Of a stretch of 64,000 nucleotides of DNA, positions 34,478 through 43,282 are shown piece by piece. The stretch spans positions 1 to 64,000 of the forward strand of contig CAJXKY010000007.1 of NCBI GenBank assembly GCA_913055675.1, written 5' to 3'. The number at the start of each line of letters is the position of its first letter. Position 1 is the first letter of the stretch. The DNA comes from an uncultured Halanaerobiales bacterium (lineage in GTDB: Bacteria > Bacillota > Halanaerobiia > Halanaerobiales > M55B127). The notes under the pieces are model-generated. The model saw nothing but the letters and a program-made list of their open reading frames with translations, had not been told where the DNA came from and did not search any database. The translations under genes were made by a program, and so were the position numbers.

Positions 34478-35404
34478 ATGAGTAAGAAAGGTTTAAATTA
34501 TAAATTAGTAACTTTGACATTGTTAATGGCTTTGTTGTTTTCTTTTAGTTTAATTGAGGTTAGTTCAGCTGATAATCATGGTGGTATGGATATTGTGGAT
34601 ACTGCTATTTCAGCAGATGAGTTTAATACACTGGTAACAGCAATACAGGAAGCTGGTTTAGTAGAAACATTGAAATCTAAAGGTCCATTTACAGTCTTCG
34701 CCCCAACAGATGAAGCTTTTGCAGCTCTTCCTGAAGGAACTTTAAAAACCTTACTAGAAAATCCTGATCTTTTGACAGAAGTACTTATATACCACGTAGT
34801 AGAAGGTAAGGTAATGGCCGAAGACGTCATAGGATTAAATGGAAGCAATGTAGCATCGTTAAATGGCAAGGAAATTAATATCAATATAGCAGATGAAAGA
34901 GTATTTATTAATGAAGCTCAAGCAGTTACTACAGATGTTGAAGCAACAAATGGAGTAATTCATATAATAGATTCTGTATTAGTTCCTTATGATGAATTAA
35001 TGGATATTGTAGATACTGCTATAAGGACTCAATCACTAGATACCTTAGTAACAGCAGTTGTTGAAGCAGATCTTGTAGCTCCCTTAAAAAGTGAAGGGCC
35101 TTTTACAGTATTTGCCCCAATTGATTCAGCTTTTGTCAAATTACCCGATTTATATATCGAACACTTACTAAAAAATCAAGGTGTGTTAGCTAGTTATCTA
35201 AAATACCATGTAATTGAAGGCGAAGTAATGGCAGCCGATGTTTTACAAATGGATGGGGCCTCAGTAAATACATTATTGGGAAAAGACATTGAGATTAATA
35301 TTAAAGACGGAAATGTTTATATCGATAACTCCAAAGTGATTGTAACCGATATTAAAACTAAAAATGGTGTGATTCACTTAATAGACACTGTTTTAGTCCC
35401 ATAA
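34478..35404 (+). CDS. Secreted protein with two fasciclin (FAS1) domains
   Basis: 308 residues. A signal peptide covers about residues 1-31 (LVTLTLLMALLFSFSLI, cleavage near VSSA-DN). Two tandem FAS1 domains follow at about 37-168 and 170-308, each with the H1 motif (GPFTVFAPTDEAF; GPFTVFAPIDSAF), YH in IYHVVEG/KYHVIEG, and the closing NGVIHIIDSVLVP / NGVIHLIDTVLVP. No anchor is visible. FAS1 proteins act in adhesion or surface interaction; the domains are about 50 percent alike and arose by duplication. GAGGAGGAGAG precedes the ATG. Confidence 0.92.
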   Translation: MSKKGLNYKLVTLTLLMALLFSFSLIEVSSADNHGGMDIVDTAISADEFNTLVTAIQEAGLVETLKSKGPFTVFAPTDEAFAALPEGTLKTLLENPDLLTEVLIYHVVEGKVMAEDVIGLNGSNVASLNGKEININIADERVFINEAQAVTTDVEATNGVIHIIDSVLVPYDELMDIVDTAIRTQSLDTLVTAVVEADLVAPLKSEGPFTVFAPIDSAFVKLPDLYIEHLLKNQGVLASYLKYHVIEGEVMAADVLQMDGASVNTLLGKDIEINIKDGNVYIDNSKVIVTDIKTKNGVIHLIDTVLVP

Positions 35405-35427
35405 TTTAATTAAATCAAATAAGAAAA

Positions 35428-35467
35428 TAAACCGCGGGTTATCTAAATAAGATGATCGGCGGTTTTC
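35428..35467 (+). terminator. Probable terminator after the FAS1 gene
   Basis: AAACCGC at about 35429 pairs with GCGGTTT near 35459-35465, enclosing a second weaker stem, then TTTTC. Confidence 0.72.
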
Positions 35468-35554
35468 TTAGATTTAATTAAAAATTAATTTAAAGGGAAA
35501 TTATTCTAAACCAAGAATCTAATAATTAGAAATTGATAAAAGGGATTGATCTTA

Positions 35555-36283
35555 ATGTTAAATAAAAGAAATATATTTATTATATTAATTTTAATAATTG
35601 GCTTGATTTTAGGTGGCGGATATTATTATCTTAATCAAAGTTATCAGCCGTTAGAAGGTAATGATGAGTATTTAAATAAAATGAATGTTTCTGAATATAA
35701 AAAATACTATCAATTTAAATCTGAAGATAATATTGGGATAATTTTTTATCCCGGTGGGAAAGTAGATGCAACAGCTTATGCTCCTTTAGCTGATATGTTG
35801 AGCCAAAAGGGCTTTACAACATATATAGTTAAAATGCCTTTCAATCTAGCAATTTTTGATAAAGATAGGGCTGAAATAATATTAGATGAATATGAACAGA
35901 GCATTGATAATTTATATATTATGGGGCATTCTTTAGGGGGAGCTATGGCAGCTAGCTATCTGCATGAAAATAATGTGGGAAAATTTAAGGGAATAATATT
36001 TTTAGCTTCCTATCCACCTGAAAAGGTAGACTTTTCAAATAAAAAATTAAAAGCACTTTCTATAAATGGGGAAAAGGATCAGGTTATAGATAGAAACAAG
36101 GTGGAAGCAAGCAAAAATATATTGCCATCTGGGGCGGAATTTAATATTATTAAAGGTGGCAATCACGCAGGATTTGGTAATTATGGTCCTCAAAAAGGTG
36201 ATGGTAAAAGAACCATTAGCCGTGAGGAACAATGGAAAATTACTGCTAATTTAATTAGTGATTTTATTCAAAAAAACAAGTAA
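35555..36283 (+). CDS. Membrane-anchored alpha/beta hydrolase
   Basis: 242 residues. An N-terminal membrane helix (about residues 5-25) probably leaves the enzyme outside the cell. The hydrolase fold shows FYPGGKVDATAYAPLADMLS, the nucleophile elbow GHSLGGAMA (Ser about 135), a catalytic Asp in NGEKDQVID and His in GGNHAGFGNYG. The substrate is unknown. ATG 35555 is preferred, ten bases after AAAAGGGA; the TTG at 35546 lies too close to it. Followed by a small membrane protein after 14 bp. Confidence 0.82.
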   Translation: MLNKRNIFIILILIIGLILGGGYYYLNQSYQPLEGNDEYLNKMNVSEYKKYYQFKSEDNIGIIFYPGGKVDATAYAPLADMLSQKGFTTYIVKMPFNLAIFDKDRAEIILDEYEQSIDNLYIMGHSLGGAMAASYLHENNVGKFKGIIFLASYPPEKVDFSNKKLKALSINGEKDQVIDRNKVEASKNILPSGAEFNIIKGGNHAGFGNYGPQKGDGKRTISREEQWKITANLISDFIQKNK

Positions 36284-36297
36284 AGGAGGTAAATATA

Positions 36298-36513
36298 TTG
36301 AACATCAAAAATATCGGTCTAACCATTTTGATAATTGCAGCTGCCTTATTAATTGGTAATGGTATTTATCACATGTTCATAGATTTACTAGTAGATACTA
36401 ATATGAGCTTAACAGTTAAAATAGGTATAATGGGTATTATTGTTGGTATTATAGTTTTATTAATTGGATTAATAATAGAGAGAATCAGGGATAAAAGAAA
36501 TGAAAACTTTTAA
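36298..36513 (+). CDS. Small two-helix membrane protein
   Basis: 71 residues with two predicted membrane helices (about 5-25 and 40-62), the last followed by a basic tail IERIRDKRNENF. TTG start with AAAGGAGGT seven bases upstream. No family recognised. It is probably co-transcribed with the alpha/beta hydrolase gene before it and the HAD gene after it. Confidence 0.65.
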   Translation: MNIKNIGLTILIIAAALLIGNGIYHMFIDLLVDTNMSLTVKIGIMGIIVGIIVLLIGLIIERIRDKRNENF

Positions 36514-36550
36514 TTAACAATAATGATTAATAATAAGGGAGATATTATAA

Positions 36551-37153
36551 ATGATTAAAAATGTAATTTTCGATTTGGGAAATGTACTTCTTAATTTTAA
36601 TTCAGGCAATATTATTTCGGATCATATAAAAGATGAAAAACTTCATCAAAAAATATCTGAGAACATTTTTGAAAGTCAGGAATGGATAAAGCTTGATAAA
36701 GGGGAAATTTCTGCTTCAAAAGCAACTGAAATATTTATTGAAAGGCAACCTGAAAATAAAAAGTTAATAAAGGAAATCATGCATAACTGGAAATTATATC
36801 TTACCCCTATTGAGCCCAATTTAGATGTCTTAAATGAACTTGCAAATAAATCTTTGAATTTATATGTGCTCTCCAATTTTCATAAGGAAGCTTTTGAAGT
36901 AGTTTATGATAAATATGATTTTTTTAGATATTTTGATGGGATGATAATTTCTTATCAAGTTAAAGCTATAAAACCTGACAGATTAATATATAAGAAATTA
37001 ATTGATAGATTTGATATTTTGCCTAAAAATTCATTATTTATAGATGATAGTTTCAAAAATATTCAGGCCGCAGAAAAATTGGGATTTAAAACTATTCATT
37101 TTAATGATAATATAAGCTTAGAGAAAGAAGTTTATAAATATATAGAAAATTAA
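36551..37153 (+). CDS. HAD-superfamily phosphatase, YihX-like
   Basis: 200 residues. Motif I is VIFDLGNVLLNF, with the nucleophilic Asp followed by L-G rather than x-D, as in YihX-type glucose-1-phosphate phosphatases; motif II YVLSN, motif III Lys in VKAIKPDRLIYKKL, motif IV FIDDSFKNIQAAEKLG. The phrase LDKGEIS also fits the subgroup. Sugar phosphate hydrolysis is likely; the exact substrate is not shown by sequence. Confidence 0.86.
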   Translation: MIKNVIFDLGNVLLNFNSGNIISDHIKDEKLHQKISENIFESQEWIKLDKGEISASKATEIFIERQPENKKLIKEIMHNWKLYLTPIEPNLDVLNELANKSLNLYVLSNFHKEAFEVVYDKYDFFRYFDGMIISYQVKAIKPDRLIYKKLIDRFDILPKNSLFIDDSFKNIQAAEKLGFKTIHFNDNISLEKEVYKYIEN

Positions 37154-37168
37154 TAAAGGAGGGATTAG

Positions 37169-37717
37169 ATGAGTAGAGTATTAATTCCATTAGCAACAGG
37201 TTTTGAGGAAATAGAAGCTGTTACTAATATAGATGTATTGAGGAGAGCTAGTATAGAAGTGGTTACTATTAGCTTAAATTCACTCGATGTAAAAGGTGAT
37301 CACGGGATTCCTATAATTGCTGACCAGAGGATAGATCAAATTGATGTTGATGATTTCGATGCAATTGTTTTACCAGGAGGTATGCCTGGTGCTGGGAATT
37401 TAAGAGATAATCAAAAAATTCTTGACTTTGTAAGAAAAATATATGATAAAGGTGGATTAGTTGCTGCAGTTTGTGCAGCACCAATTGTTTTAGAAGCTGC
37501 TAGAATATTGGAAGGGAAAAAGGCAACTAGCTATCCTAGCTTTTCAGATGAGATGTCTTCCTGTCAATATCTAGAAGATAGAGTTGTAAAAGATGATAAT
37601 ATTATTACTGCCCGCGGACCAGGAGTAGCCTTAGAATTTGCTCTCGAAATAGTAAAATATATAAAAACGGAAAGTGATGCTAAAGAATTAAAAGAAGCTA
37701 TGATAGTTAAAGAATAA
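37169..37717 (+). CDS. DJ-1/PfpI family protein
   Basis: 182 residues. The family triad is visible: Glu in ATGFEEIEAVT, nucleophilic Cys in AAVCAAPIVLEAA and the following ARGPGVALEFALEIV. DJ-1-type (YajL/ThiJ) proteins act in oxidative stress or as glyoxalase/deglycase; sequence does not tell which. GGAGGG precedes the ATG; it follows the HAD gene by 15 bp. Confidence 0.9.
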   Translation: MSRVLIPLATGFEEIEAVTNIDVLRRASIEVVTISLNSLDVKGDHGIPIIADQRIDQIDVDDFDAIVLPGGMPGAGNLRDNQKILDFVRKIYDKGGLVAAVCAAPIVLEAARILEGKKATSYPSFSDEMSSCQYLEDRVVKDDNIITARGPGVALEFALEIVKYIKTESDAKELKEAMIVKE

Positions 37718-37763
37718 TTAATAATTTAACTTGTAATAAATATTAACAGGAGGTCAGGGAAAT

Positions 37764-39101
37764 TTGGATACTGAAAATATTCCACTAAGTTATAACATTT
37801 TAATAAAGTTCTTCTTACCCCTGGCCGTTTTCCCTGTTTTAGTAGCACTTTCCCACACTATAATAAATAGTGCTTTGGCAAGAATGCCGTTACCGGAATT
37901 AAGTATCGCTGTCTTTACCGTTGTAAAAAGTGTGACTAATATCATTAACGCTCCTTCCATTATGACTCGTCAGTTATTTACTTCTGTAATAGAAGATAAA
38001 AAAAGTTATTATCTTTCTCGTAATTTTGCTTTTGTTTTGATGTTTATTCTTTTTGGATTAATAATGACATTAGGTATAACTTCTTTAGGAGATTTTGTTT
38101 TTAAACACTTTATTGGACTACAGTCTCAAAAAGAAGTTGATCTTGCAACTTCTGCTATGATGGTTACTGCTTTTCTACCAATTGTAGTAGTGTTGAGGAA
38201 TGCCTATCAAGGTATTGCTACTGGACTTAAGAAGACTCTCTTAATAGTCCCTGGAGTAATATTAAGGGTAATTGGAATGGTGATTTTTCTAGGTTGGGTA
38301 GTTAAAACCAATAGTATAAATGGGGTTATTGCAGCTTGTCTAGCTTATGTACTTGGAATTGCTTTAGAGGGTGTATTTATTTTAGGAGGATTAAAATATA
38401 ATTCGGGTAGTATAGTTAATGCTGTTGAGAAAATGCCTTCTTCGGATTTTAACAAAGCAGGTCTTGATTATTACAAGATTTTTAAATTCTTTTTACCACT
38501 TGCTTTTACAATTATAATTACTATGTTTATACAACCTGTTATACAAAGTGGACTGGCAAGAAGCAGCACTGCTGTAAGATCACTTGCAGCTTATGGAGTT
38601 TCCTGGACATTAGTTACAATGCTTGCGGGACCTTTGAGGATGCTTCATCAAATATCACTTGTCTATCATAATAGCGAGCAGAATATGAGAAAAATTAAAA
38701 TATTCAATTTTTCTTTAGGAGTTTTAACTTCTGCTATTATTGTACTATTTGCTCTTTCTCCTGTAGGTTATTATGTGTTACATAATTTAATTGCTGTTTC
38801 TCATGAGATTACAATACTTGCTCAAAAAGTAATTCTTGCTTTTGCTATTTTTCCTTTAGCTAGAGCATTTAGAGAAACTTATTGGGGTATGATGATGAAG
38901 AAGAGAACTACACCAGTTATAGCTAAGGCCAAAGGTTTAAATCTTTTTGCTGTTATTTTATTACTTCTAATCCTGTTAGGATTTATCAACCTCTATTTTA
39001 ATATTGAACCGGCTGTTTTAGGTGCAATAGTATTTTCAATAGGTGAGTTTTTAGAAACGTTTATTATAAAACATAATAGCAAAAATGTTAAAAAAGCTTA
39101 G
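37764..39101 (+). CDS. Polytopic membrane protein, possible MOP-superfamily flippase
   Basis: 445 residues with about 12 predicted helices arranged in two halves (repeat beginning NILIKFFLPLAVFPVL and again YKIFKFFLPLAFTIII near residue 236), the internal duplication typical of MATE/MOP exporters. It lacks obvious MATE signatures, so it may be a lipid- or polysaccharide-type flippase or an ANKH-like protein. TTG start with AGGAGGT upstream. No function can be assigned with confidence. Confidence 0.65.
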   Translation: MDTENIPLSYNILIKFFLPLAVFPVLVALSHTIINSALARMPLPELSIAVFTVVKSVTNIINAPSIMTRQLFTSVIEDKKSYYLSRNFAFVLMFILFGLIMTLGITSLGDFVFKHFIGLQSQKEVDLATSAMMVTAFLPIVVVLRNAYQGIATGLKKTLLIVPGVILRVIGMVIFLGWVVKTNSINGVIAACLAYVLGIALEGVFILGGLKYNSGSIVNAVEKMPSSDFNKAGLDYYKIFKFFLPLAFTIIITMFIQPVIQSGLARSSTAVRSLAAYGVSWTLVTMLAGPLRMLHQISLVYHNSEQNMRKIKIFNFSLGVLTSAIIVLFALSPVGYYVLHNLIAVSHEITILAQKVILAFAIFPLARAFRETYWGMMMKKRTTPVIAKAKGLNLFAVILLLLILLGFINLYFNIEPAVLGAIVFSIGEFLETFIIKHNSKNVKKA

Positions 39102-39138
39102 TAAATATTCCTTTAAATTGAATAATAATGCATATAAA

Positions 39139-39168
39139 AAGTCCCTCCTAAATTAAGGAGGAACTTGT
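39139..39168. terminator. Terminator between convergent membrane-protein genes
   Basis: CCTCCT (39144-39149) with AGGAGG (39156-39161), extended by AAGT/ACTT across a mismatch; T-rich on the minus strand. Confidence 0.75.
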
Positions 39169-39188
39169 ATATTTAAATATTATGAGTT

Positions 39189-40574
39189 TTAAATTGTTGT
39201 TTGTTCTGGTCCTCGTTCTCTCATATTATACATTGCTCCTTTAAGAGTAGAAATTAACCAAGGTAGCATTATAGCAAAACTTAATACTTCAGCTAATGGG
39301 AATGATAACCAGGTTGCACTTAGTCCAAATAATTGACCTAAAATGTACATTCCAGGAACTAATAATATGGCCTGTCTTAAAACGGTTAAAATAAAACTTG
39401 GTAGACCTTTACCTATAGCTTGGAATGTAGCTATACCGACTATATTTAAGACTAAAAAGAAGTAAGACATACTTACTCTTCTTAGGGCTGGAATCCCTAT
39501 TTTTAATAATTTAGGGTCATTGTTAAATAAACTTAATATTGTTTCTGGGAATAATTGAAACACAGCAAAACCGAGTATACCAAAAGAAAGTGCTGTTAAA
39601 TTACCTAAAATAACAGTTTTTTTCATCCGCTGTGGTTTATTGTGCCCATAGTTATATCCAACTAATGGTAAATATCCTTGTGTTAGCCCAAAGACCATCA
39701 TTAGAAAGAAGGACTGCATTCTAAATATAATACCCATAACTGCAATTGCAGTGGAATTAAAGGCCCCTAAAATCAGGTTTATAAAAACCATAGCTGTGCT
39801 GAATAGTAGTCTATTTACCATAGCTGGTAATCCAACTTGATAAATCTCTTTTATAATTCCAAAATCAAAATTGAAGTCTTCTAAATCAAGAGAAAGTTCA
39901 TTTTTATTACTAAACAGGACAAAGATTATAAATATTGCTCCGATTATTCTAGAAAAAATAGTTGCATAGGCTGCACCTGCAACCCCAAGTTGAGGAAAAG
40001 GTCCAATACCAAAAATTATAAATGGGTCTATTATTATATTTAATATTGCTCCAATCATTAATGTTAACATTGGAACAATAGTGTTGCCTTCACCGCGTAA
40101 TATATAATTAAAGATAATTGGAACAAACATTGCCATTGAACCAGTTAATATTATCTTTATATAGCGTTGTCCTAGGTCTATTAAAACAGGGTCGTTTGTA
40201 AATAAATTTATAATATTAGCGGAAAAGAACATCCCAATAAAACCAACGACAATTCCATATATAATTGCAATGAAAAAAACATGTTCAGCTACATTGTTTG
40301 CACGATGTTTATTTCCACTTCCTAATAATCTAGAGATTAAAGAACTGGTTCCTACTCCTGTACCTACACCTATTGCAATTAAAAACATTTGAATAGGAAA
40401 GGAAACTGAGAGTGCCGATAAAGCATCGGTACTTAAACGCCCTACATAAATACTATCTACAATATTATATAAAGCCTGAATGAGCATTCCCACTATTGCG
40501 GGAGCAGATAGTTTAAAAAGTAGTTTACTAATTTTTTCTGTACCCATTCGGCTTGATTTCGTTTCTAAAGCCAT
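39189..40574 (-). CDS. MATE family efflux transporter
   Basis: 461 residues, 12 helices in two related halves. Opening KISKLLFKLSAPAIVGMLIQALYNIVDSIYVGRL and GTGVGTSSLISRLLGSGNKHRAN are typical of NorM/DinF-like MATE Na+- or H+-coupled drug exporters. GGAGGG precedes the ATG. It follows the MarR gene by 18 bp, so the two form an operon whose regulator most likely controls the pump. Substrates unknown. Confidence 0.92.
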   Translation of the reverse strand: MALETKSSRMGTEKISKLLFKLSAPAIVGMLIQALYNIVDSIYVGRLSTDALSALSVSFPIQMFLIAIGVGTGVGTSSLISRLLGSGNKHRANNVAEHVFFIAIIYGIVVGFIGMFFSANIINLFTNDPVLIDLGQRYIKIILTGSMAMFVPIIFNYILRGEGNTIVPMLTLMIGAILNIIIDPFIIFGIGPFPQLGVAGAAYATIFSRIIGAIFIIFVLFSNKNELSLDLEDFNFDFGIIKEIYQVGLPAMVNRLLFSTAMVFINLILGAFNSTAIAVMGIIFRMQSFFLMMVFGLTQGYLPLVGYNYGHNKPQRMKKTVILGNLTALSFGILGFAVFQLFPETILSLFNNDPKLLKIGIPALRRVSMSYFFLVLNIVGIATFQAIGKGLPSFILTVLRQAILLVPGMYILGQLFGLSATWLSFPLAEVLSFAIMLPWLISTLKGAMYNMRERGPEQTTI

Positions 40575-40592
40575 TTTATCCCTCCATAAAGT

Positions 40593-41024
40593 TTAAACAT
40601 TTGATTTATCTAAGTTATCATATATTTTTTTCAAGACTTTACTAATTGTATCAATTTCTTTTTGTGTAAGTCCTTTTCTCATTTGTTTTTCAATTTCTTT
40701 TAATAGTTTCTTAAATTCAGTTTTCATTTCCTTTGCTTTCTCAGTAAGATATATTAATTTTTTTCTTTTATCGTCCGGGTCTGATTTACGAATCACCAAA
40801 TTCTTTTTTTCTAACTTCTTTAAAATCCTACCCACTCCAGATTTATCTAAATTATACTCCTCACATAATCTATGCTGAAAAATTCCTTCATCTCTATATA
40901 TGTTAATTAATATAAATACCTGTCCATGACTCAAATTAAACTTCTTTTTAAACTTTTTATCGACCAAAGAAGTATGTGCTCTATGAGTAATACTTAGGTA
41001 TTTACCTATAGAACTATCCCTCAT
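40593..41024 (-). CDS. MarR family transcriptional regulator
   Basis: 143 residues. Winged helix-turn-helix at about residues 45-100: LSHGQVFILINIYRDEGIFQHRLCEEYNLDKSGVGRILKKLEKKNLVIRK (key elements Q..L and the wing DPDDKRKKLIYLT). ATG 41024 is supported by AGGGGTG; codons upstream lack a ribosome site. It would repress its own operon with the MATE pump through the palindrome at 41048-41065. Confidence 0.9.
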   Translation of the reverse strand: MRDSSIGKYLSITHRAHTSLVDKKFKKKFNLSHGQVFILINIYRDEGIFQHRLCEEYNLDKSGVGRILKKLEKKNLVIRKSDPDDKRKKLIYLTEKAKEMKTEFKKLLKEIEKQMRKGLTQKEIDTISKVLKKIYDNLDKSNV

Positions 41025-41047
41025 GTATATAACACCCCTATTCAATT

Positions 41048-41096
41048 TAGTTGATATGTCAACTAGTATTATAATATAGATAATAATGAATGTCAA
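41048..41096 (-). promoter_or_regulatory. Promoter and operator of the MarR-MATE operon
   Basis: Minus strand TTGACA (41096-41091), 17-bp spacer, TATAAT (41073-41068). Immediately downstream is a palindrome TAGTTGA-N4-TCAACTA (41048-41065) with perfect 7-bp arms over the start site, a typical MarR operator placement. Confidence 0.88.
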
Positions 41097-41177
41097 AAAT
41101 TAAAAAAAGAGGAGGAAGTTTATTAATAATGAATAATATATAAATATAGAAAAATATTATTATAAAGGGGTTTTGTT

Positions 41178-41582
41178 ATGGAAATAATATGGGAAGATGT
41201 AGTAAAATTAGTTTTAACAGCTGGTCTAGCAGTTTTAATAGGCTATGATCGAGAGAAGAGAAATAAAGCTGCGGGAGTTCGAACTAATATGATAGTAGCT
41301 ATAATATCCTGCCTTATTATGATTTTATCAATTAGAATTGCTGGAAGTGATTTAGGGTTAAAAAATAATGCTGATCCTGCTAGGTTAGCAGCACAAGTAA
41401 TAAGTGGTATTGGATTTTTAGGAGCTGGTACTATAATTAAACAAAAAGATAAAATTGAAGGTCTAACCACAGCAGCCAGTCTATGGGGTGTAGCGGGATT
41501 AGGTTTAGCAGTCGGTTATGGTTTGTATAGTATAGCAATTGCGGCAGCATTGATAATATTTATCGGATTATTAGTAGGGTAA
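41178..41582 (+). CDS. MgtC/SapB family membrane protein
   Basis: 134 residues covering only the membrane domain of the MgtC family: GYDREKRNKAAGVRTNMIVAIISCLIM and GIGFLGAGTIIKQKDKIEGLTTAASLW, with about four helices. The C-terminal cytoplasmic domain of longer members is absent, as in many short homologues. AAAGGGG precedes the ATG. Role is thought to involve magnesium or membrane potential adaptation; not certain. Confidence 0.9.
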   Translation: MEIIWEDVVKLVLTAGLAVLIGYDREKRNKAAGVRTNMIVAIISCLIMILSIRIAGSDLGLKNNADPARLAAQVISGIGFLGAGTIIKQKDKIEGLTTAASLWGVAGLGLAVGYGLYSIAIAAALIIFIGLLVG

Positions 41583-41687
41583 TATCAAATAATCCTATAA
41601 GTTATATTTAATGTTTGTTTTGTAAAATACAAAACTTTTATAAAAATGTTAAAAAAATAATTAATATAGAGTTGAAAGGATTGAATT

Positions 41688-42545
41688 ATGATTGTTCTAA
41701 AGAAAATCAAAGGACTAATAGAACTACTACGTCCAGAACTACCATTTGCAGCAGGTATATGTGTAATTATGGGAGAAATTATTACTATTGGTAATATACC
41801 TTCTATAAGAGAATTAATATTGGGATTTAGTTGGGGATTTTTTCTGTCGGGCTCAGCGATGATTTTAAATGATTATTTTGATATTGATGTCGACAGGATT
41901 AATGCACCTAATAGACCATTACCGTCAGGATTGATTTCTTCAAAAACAGTTATTTTATTTACAATTATTATAACCTTGATAGGTCTGCTCATATCATTTT
42001 TTATTAATGGATTAGCTGTCTTATTATATATAATTTTTTGGATTATTGGTTTTTTGTATAATTGGCGATTTAAGGAAAAGGGATTACTGGGTAACTTGTT
42101 TGTTAGTCTATCGGTTTCAATTACAATAATATTGGGAAGTATAGTGGTTGGTAACCCTTGGAATAAAGGTGTAATCATTTTTAGTATAATGGTCTTTCTT
42201 TTTAATCTCGGAGAAGAAATTGCAGCAGATGCGATGGATATTGCAGGAGATAAGAAAAGGAATATTAAATCCATTCCGATATTAATCGGAAGAGAAAAAT
42301 CTATATATATTTCGTTCTTATTATTTGTTACATTTATTTTATTAAGTTTTTTACCTGTATTTTTAGGTTTGTTTGGAATTAGTTATTTTGCCATAATTTC
42401 TTTAACAGATATTTTGATATTATATTGGGCAATTAAACTTATAAAAAGACCTACTATAAAAAAGGGAAGAATATATATACGAAGGCTTTATCTTAGTGCA
42501 ATTTTCGGCATATTTTTTATTATTATAATTATGATTATTATTTGA
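41688..42545 (+). CDS. UbiA-family prenyltransferase, DGGGP-synthase-like
   Basis: 285 residues, about eight helices. First Asp-rich motif NDYFDIDVDRINAPNRPLPSG and second motif ADAMDIAGDKKRNIKSIP bind the Mg-diphosphate of a prenyl donor. The NAPNRPLPSG wording is closest to archaeal-type geranylgeranylglyceryl phosphate transferases, though bacterial homologues occur for menaquinone, haem and other prenyl transfers. No quinone or haem genes are near. GAAAGGA precedes the ATG. Donor and acceptor unknown. Confidence 0.85.
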   Translation: MIVLKKIKGLIELLRPELPFAAGICVIMGEIITIGNIPSIRELILGFSWGFFLSGSAMILNDYFDIDVDRINAPNRPLPSGLISSKTVILFTIIITLIGLLISFFINGLAVLLYIIFWIIGFLYNWRFKEKGLLGNLFVSLSVSITIILGSIVVGNPWNKGVIIFSIMVFLFNLGEEIAADAMDIAGDKKRNIKSIPILIGREKSIYISFLLFVTFILLSFLPVFLGLFGISYFAIISLTDILILYWAIKLIKRPTIKKGRIYIRRLYLSAIFGIFFIIIIMIII

Positions 42546-42579
42546 TATTATGTTAATAACAGAATTAACCAGGGAGATA

Positions 42580-42698
42580 ATTATTACAATATATATTTTT
42601 TTATAACCTAAATGGATAAATAAAGTTTCATGAAATCCTTTATTTCATTTCATCTAATTTATTAGATAATTAATTTTAAAAATAAATATTGTAATAAT
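42580..42698. repeat. Long inverted repeat in an intergenic region
   Basis: ATTATTACAATAT (42580-42592) is exactly complementary to ATATTGTAATAAT (42686-42698). Between them AAATAAAG and CTTTATTT form a second stem. The whole 119-bp stretch can fold as one hairpin; it could be a MITE-like relic or a regulatory RNA. No gene is seen in 42546-42836. Confidence 0.5.
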
Positions 42699-42836
42699 AT
42701 TTTCGGATATTTTGTTGAAAGAAATGAACAAGTTAATTCTTTTATTCCTATAAGTTTTACAAAAATCTTAAAATAAATGATTTATCCTTGTTTACTTATT
42801 GTAATCGTTGTTATAATAGTGGAAATAAGGAAGGGA

Positions 42837-42995
42837 ATGATTAGTTTGAAAAGAACAGGTGTTGTTTTAGAAATTGATGATGAGGGTGGAATTACGATTC
42901 CACATGAAGTATTAGAAGAAGTTGGTGTTGAGTATAATGATTCTTTAAAAATGTTTCAAAGAGGTGAAAATATATACTTGAGCAAAGAAGAATAG
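42837..42995 (+). CDS. AbrB/MazE-like (SpoVT-AbrB) small protein
   Basis: 52 residues from ATG 42837, or 49 from TTG 42846, which has better spacing to AAGGGA. The core VVLEIDDEGGITIPHEVLEEVGVEYNDSLKMFQRG (key G-x-I/V-T-I-P and L/V-G-V) is a SpoVT-AbrB swapped-hairpin DNA-binding fold. It stands alone, without an obvious toxin partner. A TATAAT at 42812-42817 is a possible -10 element. Confidence 0.75.
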   Translation: MISLKRTGVVLEIDDEGGITIPHEVLEEVGVEYNDSLKMFQRGENIYLSKEE

Positions 42996-43233
42996 GTTCT
43001 TGGTATGGATACAAATATATCAGATATTTTTGCGTTAAATTATCTAAAAAATTATTAATTAAGTCCATTTATTTCTAGAGTTATTATTTATAAAATTAAT
43101 TTGAGGTATTTTAAAAACAAGTAAAATATAACAAATAACTGTTTACTTTAATCCATTAGGAATGAATTTCATATAAAATTAGCTTATTTAAGGAAAGAGT
43201 AATTTGTTAATCAAATATATCATTGTATTATAA
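42996..43233. other. Intergenic stretch without recognised gene
   Basis: Very AT-rich. I see no convincing ORF, RNA or operator before the glucan phosphorylase terminator. Confidence 0.4.
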
Positions 43234-43269
43234 AAAGATCCCTTCTTGAATTTTTAAGAAGGGATCTTT
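43234..43269 (-). terminator. Terminator of the fructokinase-SPS-phosphorylase operon
   Basis: AAAGATCCCTTCTT (43234-43247) and AAGAAGGGATCTTT (43256-43269) form a perfect 14-bp stem, with a T run on the minus strand. Confidence 0.95.
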
Positions 43270-43282
43270 AACTTGTCTTTGT

